64,000 nucleotides of DNA from Parapristionchus giblindavisi (lineage: Eukaryota; Nematoda; Chromadorea; Rhabditida; Diplogasteridae), in NCBI GenBank assembly GCA_943737045.1, contig CALSFV010000221.1:930001-994000 (forward strand), read 5' to 3'. The translations under genes were made by a program, and so were the position numbers. Below are positions 12,177 through 22,231 of this stretch, piece by piece; position 1 is the stretch's first letter; every line of letters begins with the position of its first letter. The notes below the pieces were generated by a model. It was given only the letters and a program-made list of their open reading frames with translations. It had not been told where the DNA came from and ran no database searches.

Positions 12177-13700
12177 CAGTAAAGTGCAAAAGTACACCAA
12201 TAAGTACATTTTTCAATGTGACTTTGCTTGTACAGGGTGCGCCATAATTACCCGGACTGTTGTCTCCATATGAATCTCCCCTTGGAAATGTGACCCGAGT
12301 GATATGGTTCATGGTAAAGCTTATCAAGAATATGGGCAGCAGTAATGTACTAGCAAATCTCGTTGTGGTCCCTTTTAGCTCTGACACGGGCCTTGAGTCT
12401 CTTCCCATATGCGACTGCCTATTCCCGCGGGTAAATGTCATCGAGTTCGTCCCATGCCTTGAGAAGGGGAGCATTGAGGGAGTCGAGGATCTGGTGCTTG
12501 GTAGAGGACATCTTGGCCACCACACCTCCAAACACTACAGTCGAGGTGGTTGAGATCAGGGGAATTCGGAAACCATTCAATGTGATGGATTTAGCCGAGT
12601 GCACGGGTGAAAAACCACGACTGGGTGAACTTTGTCATGTGATTGACTACAGAATCTTACCGAAAGGTCTAGTGGTCCTGACCGAAGTGGGTATGGTATC
12701 GGAGTAAAAGCGCGTCTTCGAGGATGTACTTGGTATAATACGCCTTATTGATCTAGATGCATGGAGTGGCAAAAAGGAGAGGAGACTTACAAGTTGGGCA
12801 AACAGCAGCTAAAACTTTGGCTTATTGTGGATGACTGATATTACCCATGACCCCAGCTCTCTTGTAGGACTCTTCAGAATCAGAGGCAATGATTCTCTTG
12901 TTCTTGATATTCAGGTTGCTTTCGAAGGTAAGATATTCTTGTCGCTGAACATCGTGCTGAAGTGCGCGGACCTGGCGCAACGCAGAAACAGTTGAGGGTG
13001 CCGTTCTCAGCCGTGCTTGATCTTCCGCTCATTCGGTTCATACATTTTACGATACTTGTAACGTAGAATAGTCAGCTGAGACTTGAGGAGATGACGAACA
13101 TAAGTGTTCGAGATATCGAGATTCCAGATGCTCCTCTTGCAGTTTCGAAACACCATATTTCGGGTGCGCCTTCGGTTAGTAGCGGAGGAAAATGAGATCG
13201 GTCTATCTCTGCCCGGACGTTCCTCGTTAGTACCAAGATCTTGGTACCTGATATCGGTATGGGATACATCCGACTCGTGAACGCCGAGCTCATGAAAGAT
13301 GTCACTTTGTTCTTGTACACTTGAGAATGATGGGTCGTTGTCGACATGACTTCCTCATTACTTGAACACTTGACTAACTGACTTGAAACCTTGAATACGG
13401 AGTGTCCAATGATCACTCATCATGATACTACATGATTGCGCATATGCATTAGGGACATGGGAATCATAATGGTGAAATCAGTCCGGGTAATTATGGCGCA
13501 CCCTGTATGCAACAAATCAACGTATTTTTTGATATGTTGTGCTCACAAGTCATAAATACCATCGTATTGCGTAAGAAAAAGAGCAGCGTTTCTCAAAAAA
13601 ATCAGAAAAAATTAAAGCGACATCCCAAGAAAATTTGAAACTCTCCGCTCTGGCCACACTCTCTCGCTTTCTTTGTCTACGAGAGAGTATTGCCAATGTG
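12177..13700. mobile_element. Degraded Tc1-like element hosting a mariner insertion
   Basis: A CAGT terminus at 12177, preceded by TA, starts a sequence alignable with the Tc1-like terminus at 62967, including a GTGACTTTGCTTG block. The match is interrupted at 12231 by the mariner element and resumes at 13506 with TGCAACAAATCAACG and TTGCGTAAGAAAAAGAGCAG, parallel to 63021-63120. The right end is not identified and runs into a MITE at about 13612. No transposase frame survives here. Confidence 0.7.
12233..13505 (-). mobile_element. Degenerate mariner-family transposon, 1.27 kb
   Basis: Terminal inverted repeats of 26 bp (starting CAGGGTGCGCCATAATTACC) sit at both ends with TA duplications at 12231-12232 and 13506-13507. 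The minus strand carries a broken transposase in several frames. One stretch reads MFSDKNILPSKA, NIKNKRIIASDSEE and GVMGNIS, recognisable as the mariner catalytic region that begins with a Phe-Ser-Asp-Glu-Lys type motif; the Glu is lost here. Another reads SLNAPLLKAWDELDDIYPRE, then KRLKARVRAKRDHNEI in a second frame, which is the C terminus. Stops and frameshifts make it inactive. Confidence 0.85.
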
Positions 13701-13715
13701 GAGAGTAAAAAAAAA
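13612..13715. repeat. Palindromic MITE family 1, copy
   Basis: This copy carries the family hallmark CTCTCGCTTTCTTTGTCTACG followed by its partial mirror, flanked by CTCTCCGCTCTGG and GTGGAGAG. The left end resembles the other copies (AAAGCGACATCCCAAG). The right terminus is eroded. Confidence 0.75.
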
Positions 13716-14149
13716 AATAATTGATGGATAATGAAGTAAATAAATTCCTGATAAGAAATTACTTTCGTGATGCGAAGATGAAACAGCGTTATCGAAACCA
13801 CAATAATAATTGAGAAAACTTCAGAAGTGCATAGATATTTATCCAAAGATCTAAAAAATAAGAAGATTAATGTCAGATCTAAGCAATTATCCGATTTGTT
13901 AACTAATAAGGTAAAATTAAGAGCTTTAATTGAGCTATAACAAAATAATATTGTAACAAAATAATTAACACCACCTCATGTAATCTGTCCGAACAAAATC
14001 CCATAGCATGCTGGATCTATCATAGCAAAAGCATGCGCCTTCGACTGAAATAGAACTCATCGATTTGCATAAGTTACATTATACGACTGAAAAAAATCAG
14101 TTCTTTTCTTTTACATTGACAACTTCATAACTGACAATGAAAAATATGG

Positions 14150-14746
14150 TCAAGGCCTACCTCCTAGAACAGGAAACGTTTTCAAGAGTCCAATCAGGAT
14201 CGTAATTATGACAAATATGATTGTTCGCTTTATTATCAAAAAGTGTCGAGTTGTAAAAGGAAATACTAAAGCGAACAATCGATTGAATGAGATAGCGAGT
14301 TGAAAGTCAATTTCCAAGCACCATGAAGCAAAGACTGTCTGAAAATCATTCCTATCTTTATCCTGTGACATAATCGAATCGAATGGTTGTAATAATAATT
14401 GGTCGAAAATCATCGAATAATCTCTAAACTATCACGAAAAAATATCAGGAATATTATTATATTCTTCTGTATACGGATCAAAAACGAGAAGATATATCAT
14501 GGTATATGTACTGATTGAAAACAATAAAGCAGAGGATAACGTTACCGTTCCGACTATTCTATCGATCATCGAACCCGATTGATAAAGTCCCTCGTTTGGT
14601 ATTATATACCAGATAGTCATTAAAATAAGGGCTGCCGAGTTGTTCACTGCAACTACGCCCCAAATCAATCCAAACCTAAAGAAGTTTTTTTTGTGAATCT
14701 TGATAAATATGCTCCAAAGCGCATGTTTTTTTCTCAAATACCACAT
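14150..14746 (-). pseudogene. Serpentine (7TM) chemoreceptor gene fragment, Srx-like
   Basis: Two minus-strand frames lie in order. The first (14746-14432) has basic N-terminal residues and hydrophobic helices with a FGLIWGVVAVNN...IWYIIPNE pattern. The second (14413-14150) contains DFQLAISFNRLFALVFPF followed by another helix. The x-N-R-x-x-A-x-x-F-P pattern after transmembrane helix 3 is characteristic of nematode Srx and related chemoreceptors. The frames are separated by a stop without a clear intron, and only about four of seven helices are visible. It ends at a possible donor (GAG/GTAGGC) near 14150. Most likely a pseudogene fragment, although a real gene with an unrecognised intron cannot be excluded. 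Confidence 0.5.
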
Positions 14747-14927
14747 TTAAATATTTCAACGGAACGAATGTTCTCTGACAAGACTCTCAAAGTGTAGAAA
14801 AAGTTTAGAAAAAAAATAATTGAACTCGTGAATTGCGCAGTTGTGATGATCTCTATATAGATATCACTGCGAGAAGGTGCTCGTGATGCCGACTAAAGAT
14901 ACCTTCAAATCAAATCAAAATACTTTC

Positions 14928-15122
14928 TTACTGAAAAAAACTGAGAGTAACTATCTCTAAACTATCACGAAAAAATGTCAGAAATAAGTGAATTATACGA
15001 CTCTTTTGGTATCTGATAACGAAATTCGAATCCATAACAATTTCACAAGTCGATTTTTTAAAAATCATGTTTAAATAGTACCACATTAATAATGATAGTA
15101 GCATGTAGATGAAAACAATCAT
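14928..15122 (-). pseudogene. Possible second receptor fragment, related to 14400-14530
   Basis: A 64-codon minus-strand frame has one strong hydrophobic helix at its start (MIVFIYMLLSLLMWYYLNMI). Its end, around TTTTTTCGTGATAGTTTAGAG, is nearly the same DNA as about 14410-14450 of the neighbouring receptor fragment. This suggests a partial tandem duplication. Its function is unrecognised and it is too short to call a gene. Confidence 0.35.
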
Positions 15123-15342
15123 CTGAAGTCATCGAACGGTAAAGCGATAGTAGACTTTTCCTTGTCCTTCCGTATCCGACTTATTCGTTGTTCATGTTAT
15201 GAACTCACAAATAAGGTGTATCGTACACTTTACAGAAGAGTGAATGTGTTTTTTAAGTAAGCATATTCTTTAATTGGGTATTTCCATTGTATTGATGTAC
15301 CTTGAAATTCATCTTTAATAACCTTTTAAAAGGTACCTATAT

Positions 15343-16020
15343 GAGGCCGTTTGCGTAAGAATCGACTAATATCAGTGAAATCTGGCACAGTCAAAAATCA
15401 AAATTTGTTGATTGGAGTTCTCAAGGGTGCTGATGACGATGCTCATGTTCATTTTGCACCTATATCCACCGTTGAGGCCAGACGACGTCGCGTTGAAATA
15501 GCACTTTTAGTCATTTCTCTTCACACGATGATGCTAAAATTTCCAGGCTATACCCTCTCTCACACCACCACACTCTCTCGCCTCTTGCCTTTTATTTCAA
15601 CGGCAAAATGACGACACTTAAAGTTGATTTTCTCGAATTTCGCGGGAGCAAATTGGCTGAAATTTTTTCTATGTGGTCCTGAAGTCATTCCGGTCCGATC
15701 TGTGTATCAAGCAAAATACACTTGCCTTTTAAGAGAAATTCCATTTTTCAAAATTTCTGAAATTTTTTCACGAAAAATGAATTAGACAGGTGTGATCGCC
15801 ATCGAATTCTGCCCCGGAGGGGATAGTCACCAAATTTTAGCATCATCGTGTGACGAGAAATGACTAAAAACGCTATTTCAACGCGACGTCGTCTAGCCTC
15901 AGCGGTGGCTCTAGGTGCAAAATGAACATGAGCATCGTCACCAGCACTTGAGAAGCGCAACAACAAATTTTGATGCTTTGACTGTGCCGGCACTTAGTCG
16001 AGTCTTACGCAAACGGCCTC
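15343..16020. mobile_element. Foldback element, 678 bp
   Basis: Ends begin GAGGCCGTTTGCGTAAGA and finish with its complement, both flanked by ATAT. The arms are about 205 bp (15343-15548 and 15822-16020) with several mismatches, around a 270-bp loop. Short frames in the arms mirror each other and are unlikely to be genes. Confidence 0.85.
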
Positions 16021-16617
16021 ATATGGAGATCAAAAGCATAGAAAACATAAGAAGAAGAAAAAGAAGTTCAAGCGTTGCTCTAGCAAAGAAATGAAAAAGC
16101 GAATACATTAAATTTACTCGCTTTTATTACGAACTATTTTTTTGTTTCTTAATCGGACTGTAGGGATATAAAATGTATTCACACGTAATTGTGGCTAGAA
16201 AATTTAAATAAAAATGCTGCTAAATTCGAAATTACAATTATGATTTTTGTATTGAATACATTTTATCATGTATTATGTTAATCTGATATTGATTATTTCA
16301 TGATAGGATCAGTTCACATTTAAGTACTATTTATGATCGTAAAGCTTGTGTAATATTGTATAACGAATGAGTAAGAAATAAAAATAAATAAAAAAAGAGG
16401 TAAGGGTAATAATAATATGACATAACACGGTATGATGATAAATGGTAGTGATAATAATAAATCACGGCTAATAATAAATTATTTATCAACATACGTGAAT
16501 CAAGCACGCGTGGATGAGCTAAACCGGCTAGGCTGTCCATCTCTGTAACCTATTAGAGAAAATAATGTAGAATTGTTCGCCATACGAATCTCCTGATTCT
16601 GCTTCTTTGATAATAAC

Positions 16618-17460
16618 AAAAAGACCACAACAAACTTCTTTATTCCCCTTTGAATGAACACATGTTCACCGTACAATATTAAAGAAAGTAATGAAAAGAA
16701 TAAAAAAATGGGCATCGGTCCTTATGCGACGATGTTTTGCCTACGAATTAACGGGATGGCGGGCATATCCACTGATTGAAACATAACAGTGAAACTATGT
16801 CAATGAGATTAGTGAGAGAAGGCGAGTGTTAGGAAGTGGTGGAGCTCTGTAAGGGAGAGTGCATTATGTCGCATAAGGACATTCAGTTCTTGTCTTTGCT
16901 GAGAGCCGAATAGAACGAGCAAACAAAACCGATTGAAATCTATAGATGAAAAAGCAATTTGCGATTATTTACATCCCTAAATTTTAATGTGGACAGCCCT
17001 GTCGGCGCCCATTTACAGTCAGATAGAATACATTTTTAAAGATTTCAGGCATACATTATTGTCTGGTAGTGTCTCTCAAACATAACGGGTGTGACAAACT
17101 ATAATAACTGGTTTTTAGCTGATATATCCCTATACACTCACATAGAATTGTCTCAGAATGGTCGATTCGTAACTTCGAATATCTCAAATATGGGGCAGCT
17201 GCTCACTTACATTTGAGAAATACGCTGTTGCTAACCGTCACCCCAAAGTGATTTTGCAAGAAATAGATGCCACACATCACATCTGTCAAAATATTTTCGA
17301 AAAACCGGAAAATCAAAATTTTCCGACAAATTTCGGAAAATCGAAAATCCCCTCCCAGATGCATAAGTGACACTTTCCCATGACGACACTTCCACACGTA
17401 TCTACCCACTTCGTCGTTTGATATCTCTCTATTTCTCTCTCTTTCTTGTGCAACTGATGA
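16618..17460 (+). promoter_or_regulatory. Duplicated distal upstream region of gene A
   Basis: The stretch at about 16618-16830 (ACCACAACAAAC, CATCGGTCCTTA, GTTTTGCCTACG, GGGATGGCGGGCA) matches about 24965-25250, which lies at the same relative place upstream of gene B. It has no convincing ORF. Its conservation between the two tandem genes reflects duplication of gene plus 5' flank. Regulatory function is inferred only from position. Confidence 0.55.
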
Positions 17461-17508
17461 GTCATCACTTGAAATGTTGTGCAATACTCACTCTTTCAAT
17501 ATATAAGA
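17456..17508 (+). promoter_or_regulatory. Proximal promoter of gene A: AP-1-like site and TATA box
   Basis: GATGAGTCATCAC (TGAGTCA core at 17458) is followed 44 bp later by TATAAGA at 17502. The same pair occurs in front of gene B with 46-bp spacing. TGAGTCA is the classic AP-1/bZIP site, also compatible with SKN-1-type bZIP factors. The TATA-like box lies about 219 bp before the AG acceptor preceding the ATG. Promoter activity itself is inferred. Confidence 0.6.
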
Positions 17509-17712
17509 GCAGTGCAAACCCCCTACACTGTTCATGTGTTTATTTATTATTTGTTCGTAGTTTTCTTCGATTTATCTATTTCTTTGTGGCGTATGTTCAT
17601 AGACTGAAATGCTTCATCCTTATGTTTTTTAACCCTTGCCAATTCTTCACATTTTGTTCTGCTAATGTATTGTGAACAATTTATTGAACATGTATGAAAA
17701 TTGAGGAAAAAA

Positions 17713-17721
17713 CTCTTTCAG
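17713..17721 (+). promoter_or_regulatory. Trans-splice acceptor before gene A
   Basis: CTCTTTCAG ends 8 nt before the ATG at 17730, with no upstream coding exon. Equivalent AG sites precede the other five genes by 2-5 nt. This is the expected arrangement of a spliced-leader acceptor in nematodes; an upstream 5'-UTR exon is the alternative. Confidence 0.6.
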
Positions 17722-17729
17722 TTCGTAAA

Positions 17730-18812
17730 ATGCGTGGCGAAAAGCGTCGTTACGGAAATAGAGAAGTGTGCATCGGGCCTTCTTATATCACAAAAGAAAC
17801 AGTTGAAGAAGATTCATGTCAGATATTCTTCAAGGGAAGATTCACCAGTAACATTGACTGGCAAAATGTACATTTTTTATATTTGTTAAATATGTTATAT
17901 TATATTTATGTAAATTTATTTATTTATTAAAGTTGATCAAAAATTTAGAAATTGATACCACATGATTTGTCTGCTCTGAGGAAACAAGATCACTATGGAA
18001 TCGATGACTATTTTATTCAATATTCACTGGATAAGAAAAAAAGATGGTTGATTCCAACACTAATTAAAGACGATATTCAAGATATACAAGTAAGTACTAT
18101 ACAAATAGTGATGATGCCAAAGAATCGATGAAAAACATAAAAAAATAAAATACTTAGTAATAGCACAGCGTTCTCATGACTTTCAAAGCAAGAACGACCG
18201 CTCAACATACAAACTCTCTCGAATACAATGGTCTCTCCTTTGTCTTGCTTTGGAAGAAAAATGGCTTGGACCAGAATACTGTGATAGAGTTGGCAATTCG
18301 GACGTTGCGGGCCCGCAAAGAAATTGGCTTTTCATTGCTAGTGATTGCGGGCCCGCAATGCGGTGTGAAATCATTGCGTCCCGCAATTTCGAATGGTGCG
18401 GTGTAAAATCATTGCGGGCCCGCAATGGCATTGCGGGCCCGCAAAGTCATTTTCCTCTCCTCTTCCTTCTCTCTTCATTCTCTCGGAGAGGAAAAGGACT
18501 TTGCGGGCCCGCAATGCCATTGCGGGCCCACAATGATTTTACACCGCACCATTCGAGTTTGCGGGTCCGCAATGAATTACACCGCTCTGCGGGCCCGCAA
18601 TGAATAGTGCATTATTGCCAACTCTACTTAGTAATATCTATACACTATAAATAAAGCACAATAGTGATGGCGTTTGTTCAGACCACGTCCACTTTTCTCC
18701 CTCTTCCTCTTTCAATGTAGTGCTCGGCGTACACCAAACGGGTTTGGTGCGCGATGGAACTCATCAGCGGTGGGCGGGGCTTAGTCGGTGTCCAACTCTC
18801 TCTGCTCTCTCA

Positions 18813-18848
<36 letters not shown>

Positions 18849-21800
18849 CTATCTCCCCTCTCTCTCACAATCAGCTCCGACTTGGCGGAGCCCACGGCTG
18901 GTATAAATCATATTTAAGGATCCTCGCCTTAATTATCGAATCTCTGCCTCGGTTCATATACAAGACATCTCTGATACTTATTATTTTCGTACACCCAGTC
19001 GAAGTCTTCCAACGTAAGAATCTCTTGCAAATCGTTGTCTCTTGTAGCATTATGAAACAAATAAATTCTTTTTTATCATTGAAATCAATAGAATTATCAC
19101 TGGCCTAGCAGTGATCACCCAAAGGACTTTGTGTGCCTTAAATAACGGGTTGTACTTTAATTCCTTATCATATTTCTTCAGTGTTTCGTATCATGATGTA
19201 TCTCGAGATGGAGAAATCATCACTCATCGATGTACAAAATCGAAGAATATGAGACTCGAACGGCTTATTGATCCGTTAGTTTTGTTTATATAGTTTAAAT
19301 TATTTTTTGATCGCCCAATCTGGTTGAGAGAGAGACGTTATCAGTCATTATCATTTATCGATCTATTCATTAATAAGTTCTCTCTGGCAAACTGAGAAAT
19401 AGTGTGCAAGATTGCGAAGTAATTGACATTTTACATTAAAACAACTTTATCATCTGGTTTGTGGATGTTTCGTAGCTGGGTTGCTATGATATTTCTCCAT
19501 TCATAACGATTGGTCACCTATTTATCGTCTTAATCAATATTGCACAATATTGTATTATATTATAGAAATGGCCAACCTCCTATGCGTGTCAAAGGAAAGG
19601 TTGTGAGACCACGATTTAGAGAAGAATTCAAACCAAATACGAACCTTCCCATTGATGAAAATGAAACTTATCAGGTATTTTTACTTGACTATTCAAAATA
19701 CACAAGGGAAAAATAGCCAAATTCCACTAAAACGCTTTGTTGAAGTCTACACCTATCGAAATCCAGTATCTGGCTTTTCGGCACTAAAGGGATACTTTCA
19801 CAAAACGGTCTGGGTCATAGTGATTTGCGTGTTAGGTAATCCTTTTGTGAAACTGAAAATAACACTGGTGGCATCCAGATAGTTTGGTATGCCTTTTGTG
19901 CTGCCAGACCAGAGAAAATCAAGTGTTTCGAGCATCTGGGTGTTTATACGTTCCGAAGAGTACATATAATCATGTTTGATTTTCTTCAGAAACTGCATGC
20001 TCATTACTTTGTGAAGAAGCTCGAGAGCAATGCTTCGAAGTATAATAAGGCAAAAGTATATCAGTAAGTCTGTTATTGAGAGCATAAAAATCACTTGTTT
20101 TATATATAGAAGAGACTATTTCCTGTTTTGCATTGTTCAGAAACTATGCTTATTTCTTTTATATATGAGACGAATCGCCAGAGGTTCGACCACCCCCCGG
20201 ACATAGAAATTTCGACCCCCTGAAAAATTCAGATTAAGTACTTTGAACGATGCTCTATCTAACTGCGCTTTCCGAATTTGCATATCAGTTCTCATTTTCG
20301 AGTAGTGGTAGGTCAAAGTTGGCAGGTACGGTATTTTTGGCTCGAGTGTGCGTCAGAAAAATGATCATAACTCCGTTCAAAATAATGATAGACACTTTTC
20401 CAAAAAAAGCATCGAAAGAGGAGATCTTGCGCAACATTTCCCAGTTGGTGACGTCATTTTTCGACCATGCTCCGGTGCTGGGCGGTCGGTTTTATGATAA
20501 AGTGACGTAACTTTCCTAATCGGAAAAAGTGCACTTTTCTTCTATGCGCGTTTTGTTGCACCCATATGTGTCTAAAAATGACCCAAGTTTCAGAGGATTT
20601 CCGAATTGGAAAAAAAAAAGCGTTGATTTTAGTGACGCGACCTCGGACCAGTCAAAGGAAAGAACGGCTTATTCCTTTATCAAGAAACAGCAAAGGAGCT
20701 TAAATGACTCAAAAACATCCGAAAAAGCATTACGAGCTCAAAATACCCATATACGACAGTTATTTGAAACACAAAATCACCGAGTTCCGAAAAATTTGAA
20801 AAAACCCATATTTTGCTTTTCCACGTGGAAAAAACGTCTCAGTAATGTTAATTAATCTTTATAATATTTCTTATAATGTTTTTGAACATTTATGTTTTTG
20901 GAAGTGAAGGCCTACCTGCTCTTAGAGCCGAGATATCCGCCATCGAGATTACACGCGCGCGCCCCAACTCCGCGCGATGTGTTGCCATAAAATGAACGTT
21001 TTCCAGCTCAGAATGACTCAAAACAACTTGTTTCATCATTCTTATCACGAAAAAATACCTTAGAACAAGTTTTCTGTGTCTGTAAAAATCAGCAAAAGAT
21101 TTGGATCGAACCGGGGTTCGAACCCGCTCGGTGGTAAAGGTAAAGAAGTAAAGAGATACCGCTCTAAGAACACCGAGCGGGTTCGAACCTCGGTTCGATC
21201 CAACTCTTTTGCTGATTTTTACAGACACAGAAAACTTGTTCTAAGGTATTTTTTCGTGATAAGAATGATGAAACAAGTTGTTTTGAGTCATTCTGAGCTG
21301 GAAAACGTTCATTTTATGGCAACACATCGCGCGGAGTTGGGGCGCGCGCGTGTAATCTCGATGGCGGATATCTCGGCTCTAAGAGCAGGTAGGCCTTCAC
21401 TTCCAAAAACATAAATGTTCAAAAACATTATAAGAAATATTATAAAGATTAATTAACATTACTGAGACGTTTTTTCCACGTGGAAAAGCAAAATATGGGT
21501 TTTTTCAAATTTTTCGGAACTCGGTGATTTTGTGTTTCAAATAACTGTCGTATATGGGTATTTTGAGCTCGTAATGCTTTTTCGGATGTTTTTGAGTCAT
21601 TTAAGCTCCTTTGCTGTTTCTTGATAAAGGAATAAGCCGTTCTTTCCTTTGACTGGTCCGAGGTCGCGTCACTAAAATCAACGCTTTTTTTTTTCCAATT
21701 CGGAAATCCTCTGAAACTTGGGTCATTTTTAGACACATATGGGTGCAACAAAACGCGCATAGAAGAAAAGTGCACTTTTTCCGATTAGGAAAGTTACGTC

Positions 21801-22142
21801 ACTTTATCATAAAACCGACCGCCCAGCACCGGAGCATGGTCGAAAAATGACGTCACCAACTGGGAAATGTTGCGCAAGATCTCCTCTTTCGATGCTTTTT
21901 TTGGAAAAGTGTCTATCATTATTTTGAACGGAGTTATGATCATTTTTCTGACGCACACTCGAGCCAAAAATACCGTACCTGCCAACTTTGACCTACCACT
22001 ACTCGAAAATGAGAACTGATATGCAAATTCGGAAAGAGCAGTTCGATAGAGCATCGTTCAAAGTACTTAATCTGAATTTTTCAGGGGGTCGAAATTTCTA
22101 TGTCCGCGGACCCTCCGAAACGGTCGATTTTCTCGCGATTCG

Positions 22143-22231
<89 letters not shown>

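Noticed and set aside
12260..12553. 97-codon plus-strand frame, also at 116-409
   Set aside because: It is the antisense of the mariner transposase remnant.
19798..20094. 98-codon minus-strand frame in introns 5-6 of gene A
   Set aside because: It overlaps exon 6 antisense and has AT-rich composition only.
20529..20855. 108-codon frame present identically at 21449-21775 on the other strand
   Set aside because: It is a mirror product of the palindrome arms. No family is recognised and the frame is cut by arm structure, so it was not called a gene.
21100..21200. Possible pair of tRNA genes at the palindrome centre
   Set aside because: B-box-like GGTTCGAACCC motifs exist, but there is no A box at the right spacing and no acceptor stem.
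21076..21414. 112-codon frames around the centre of the 1.98-kb palindrome
   Set aside because: They cross the tRNA-like centre and mirror each other, so they are structural artefacts.
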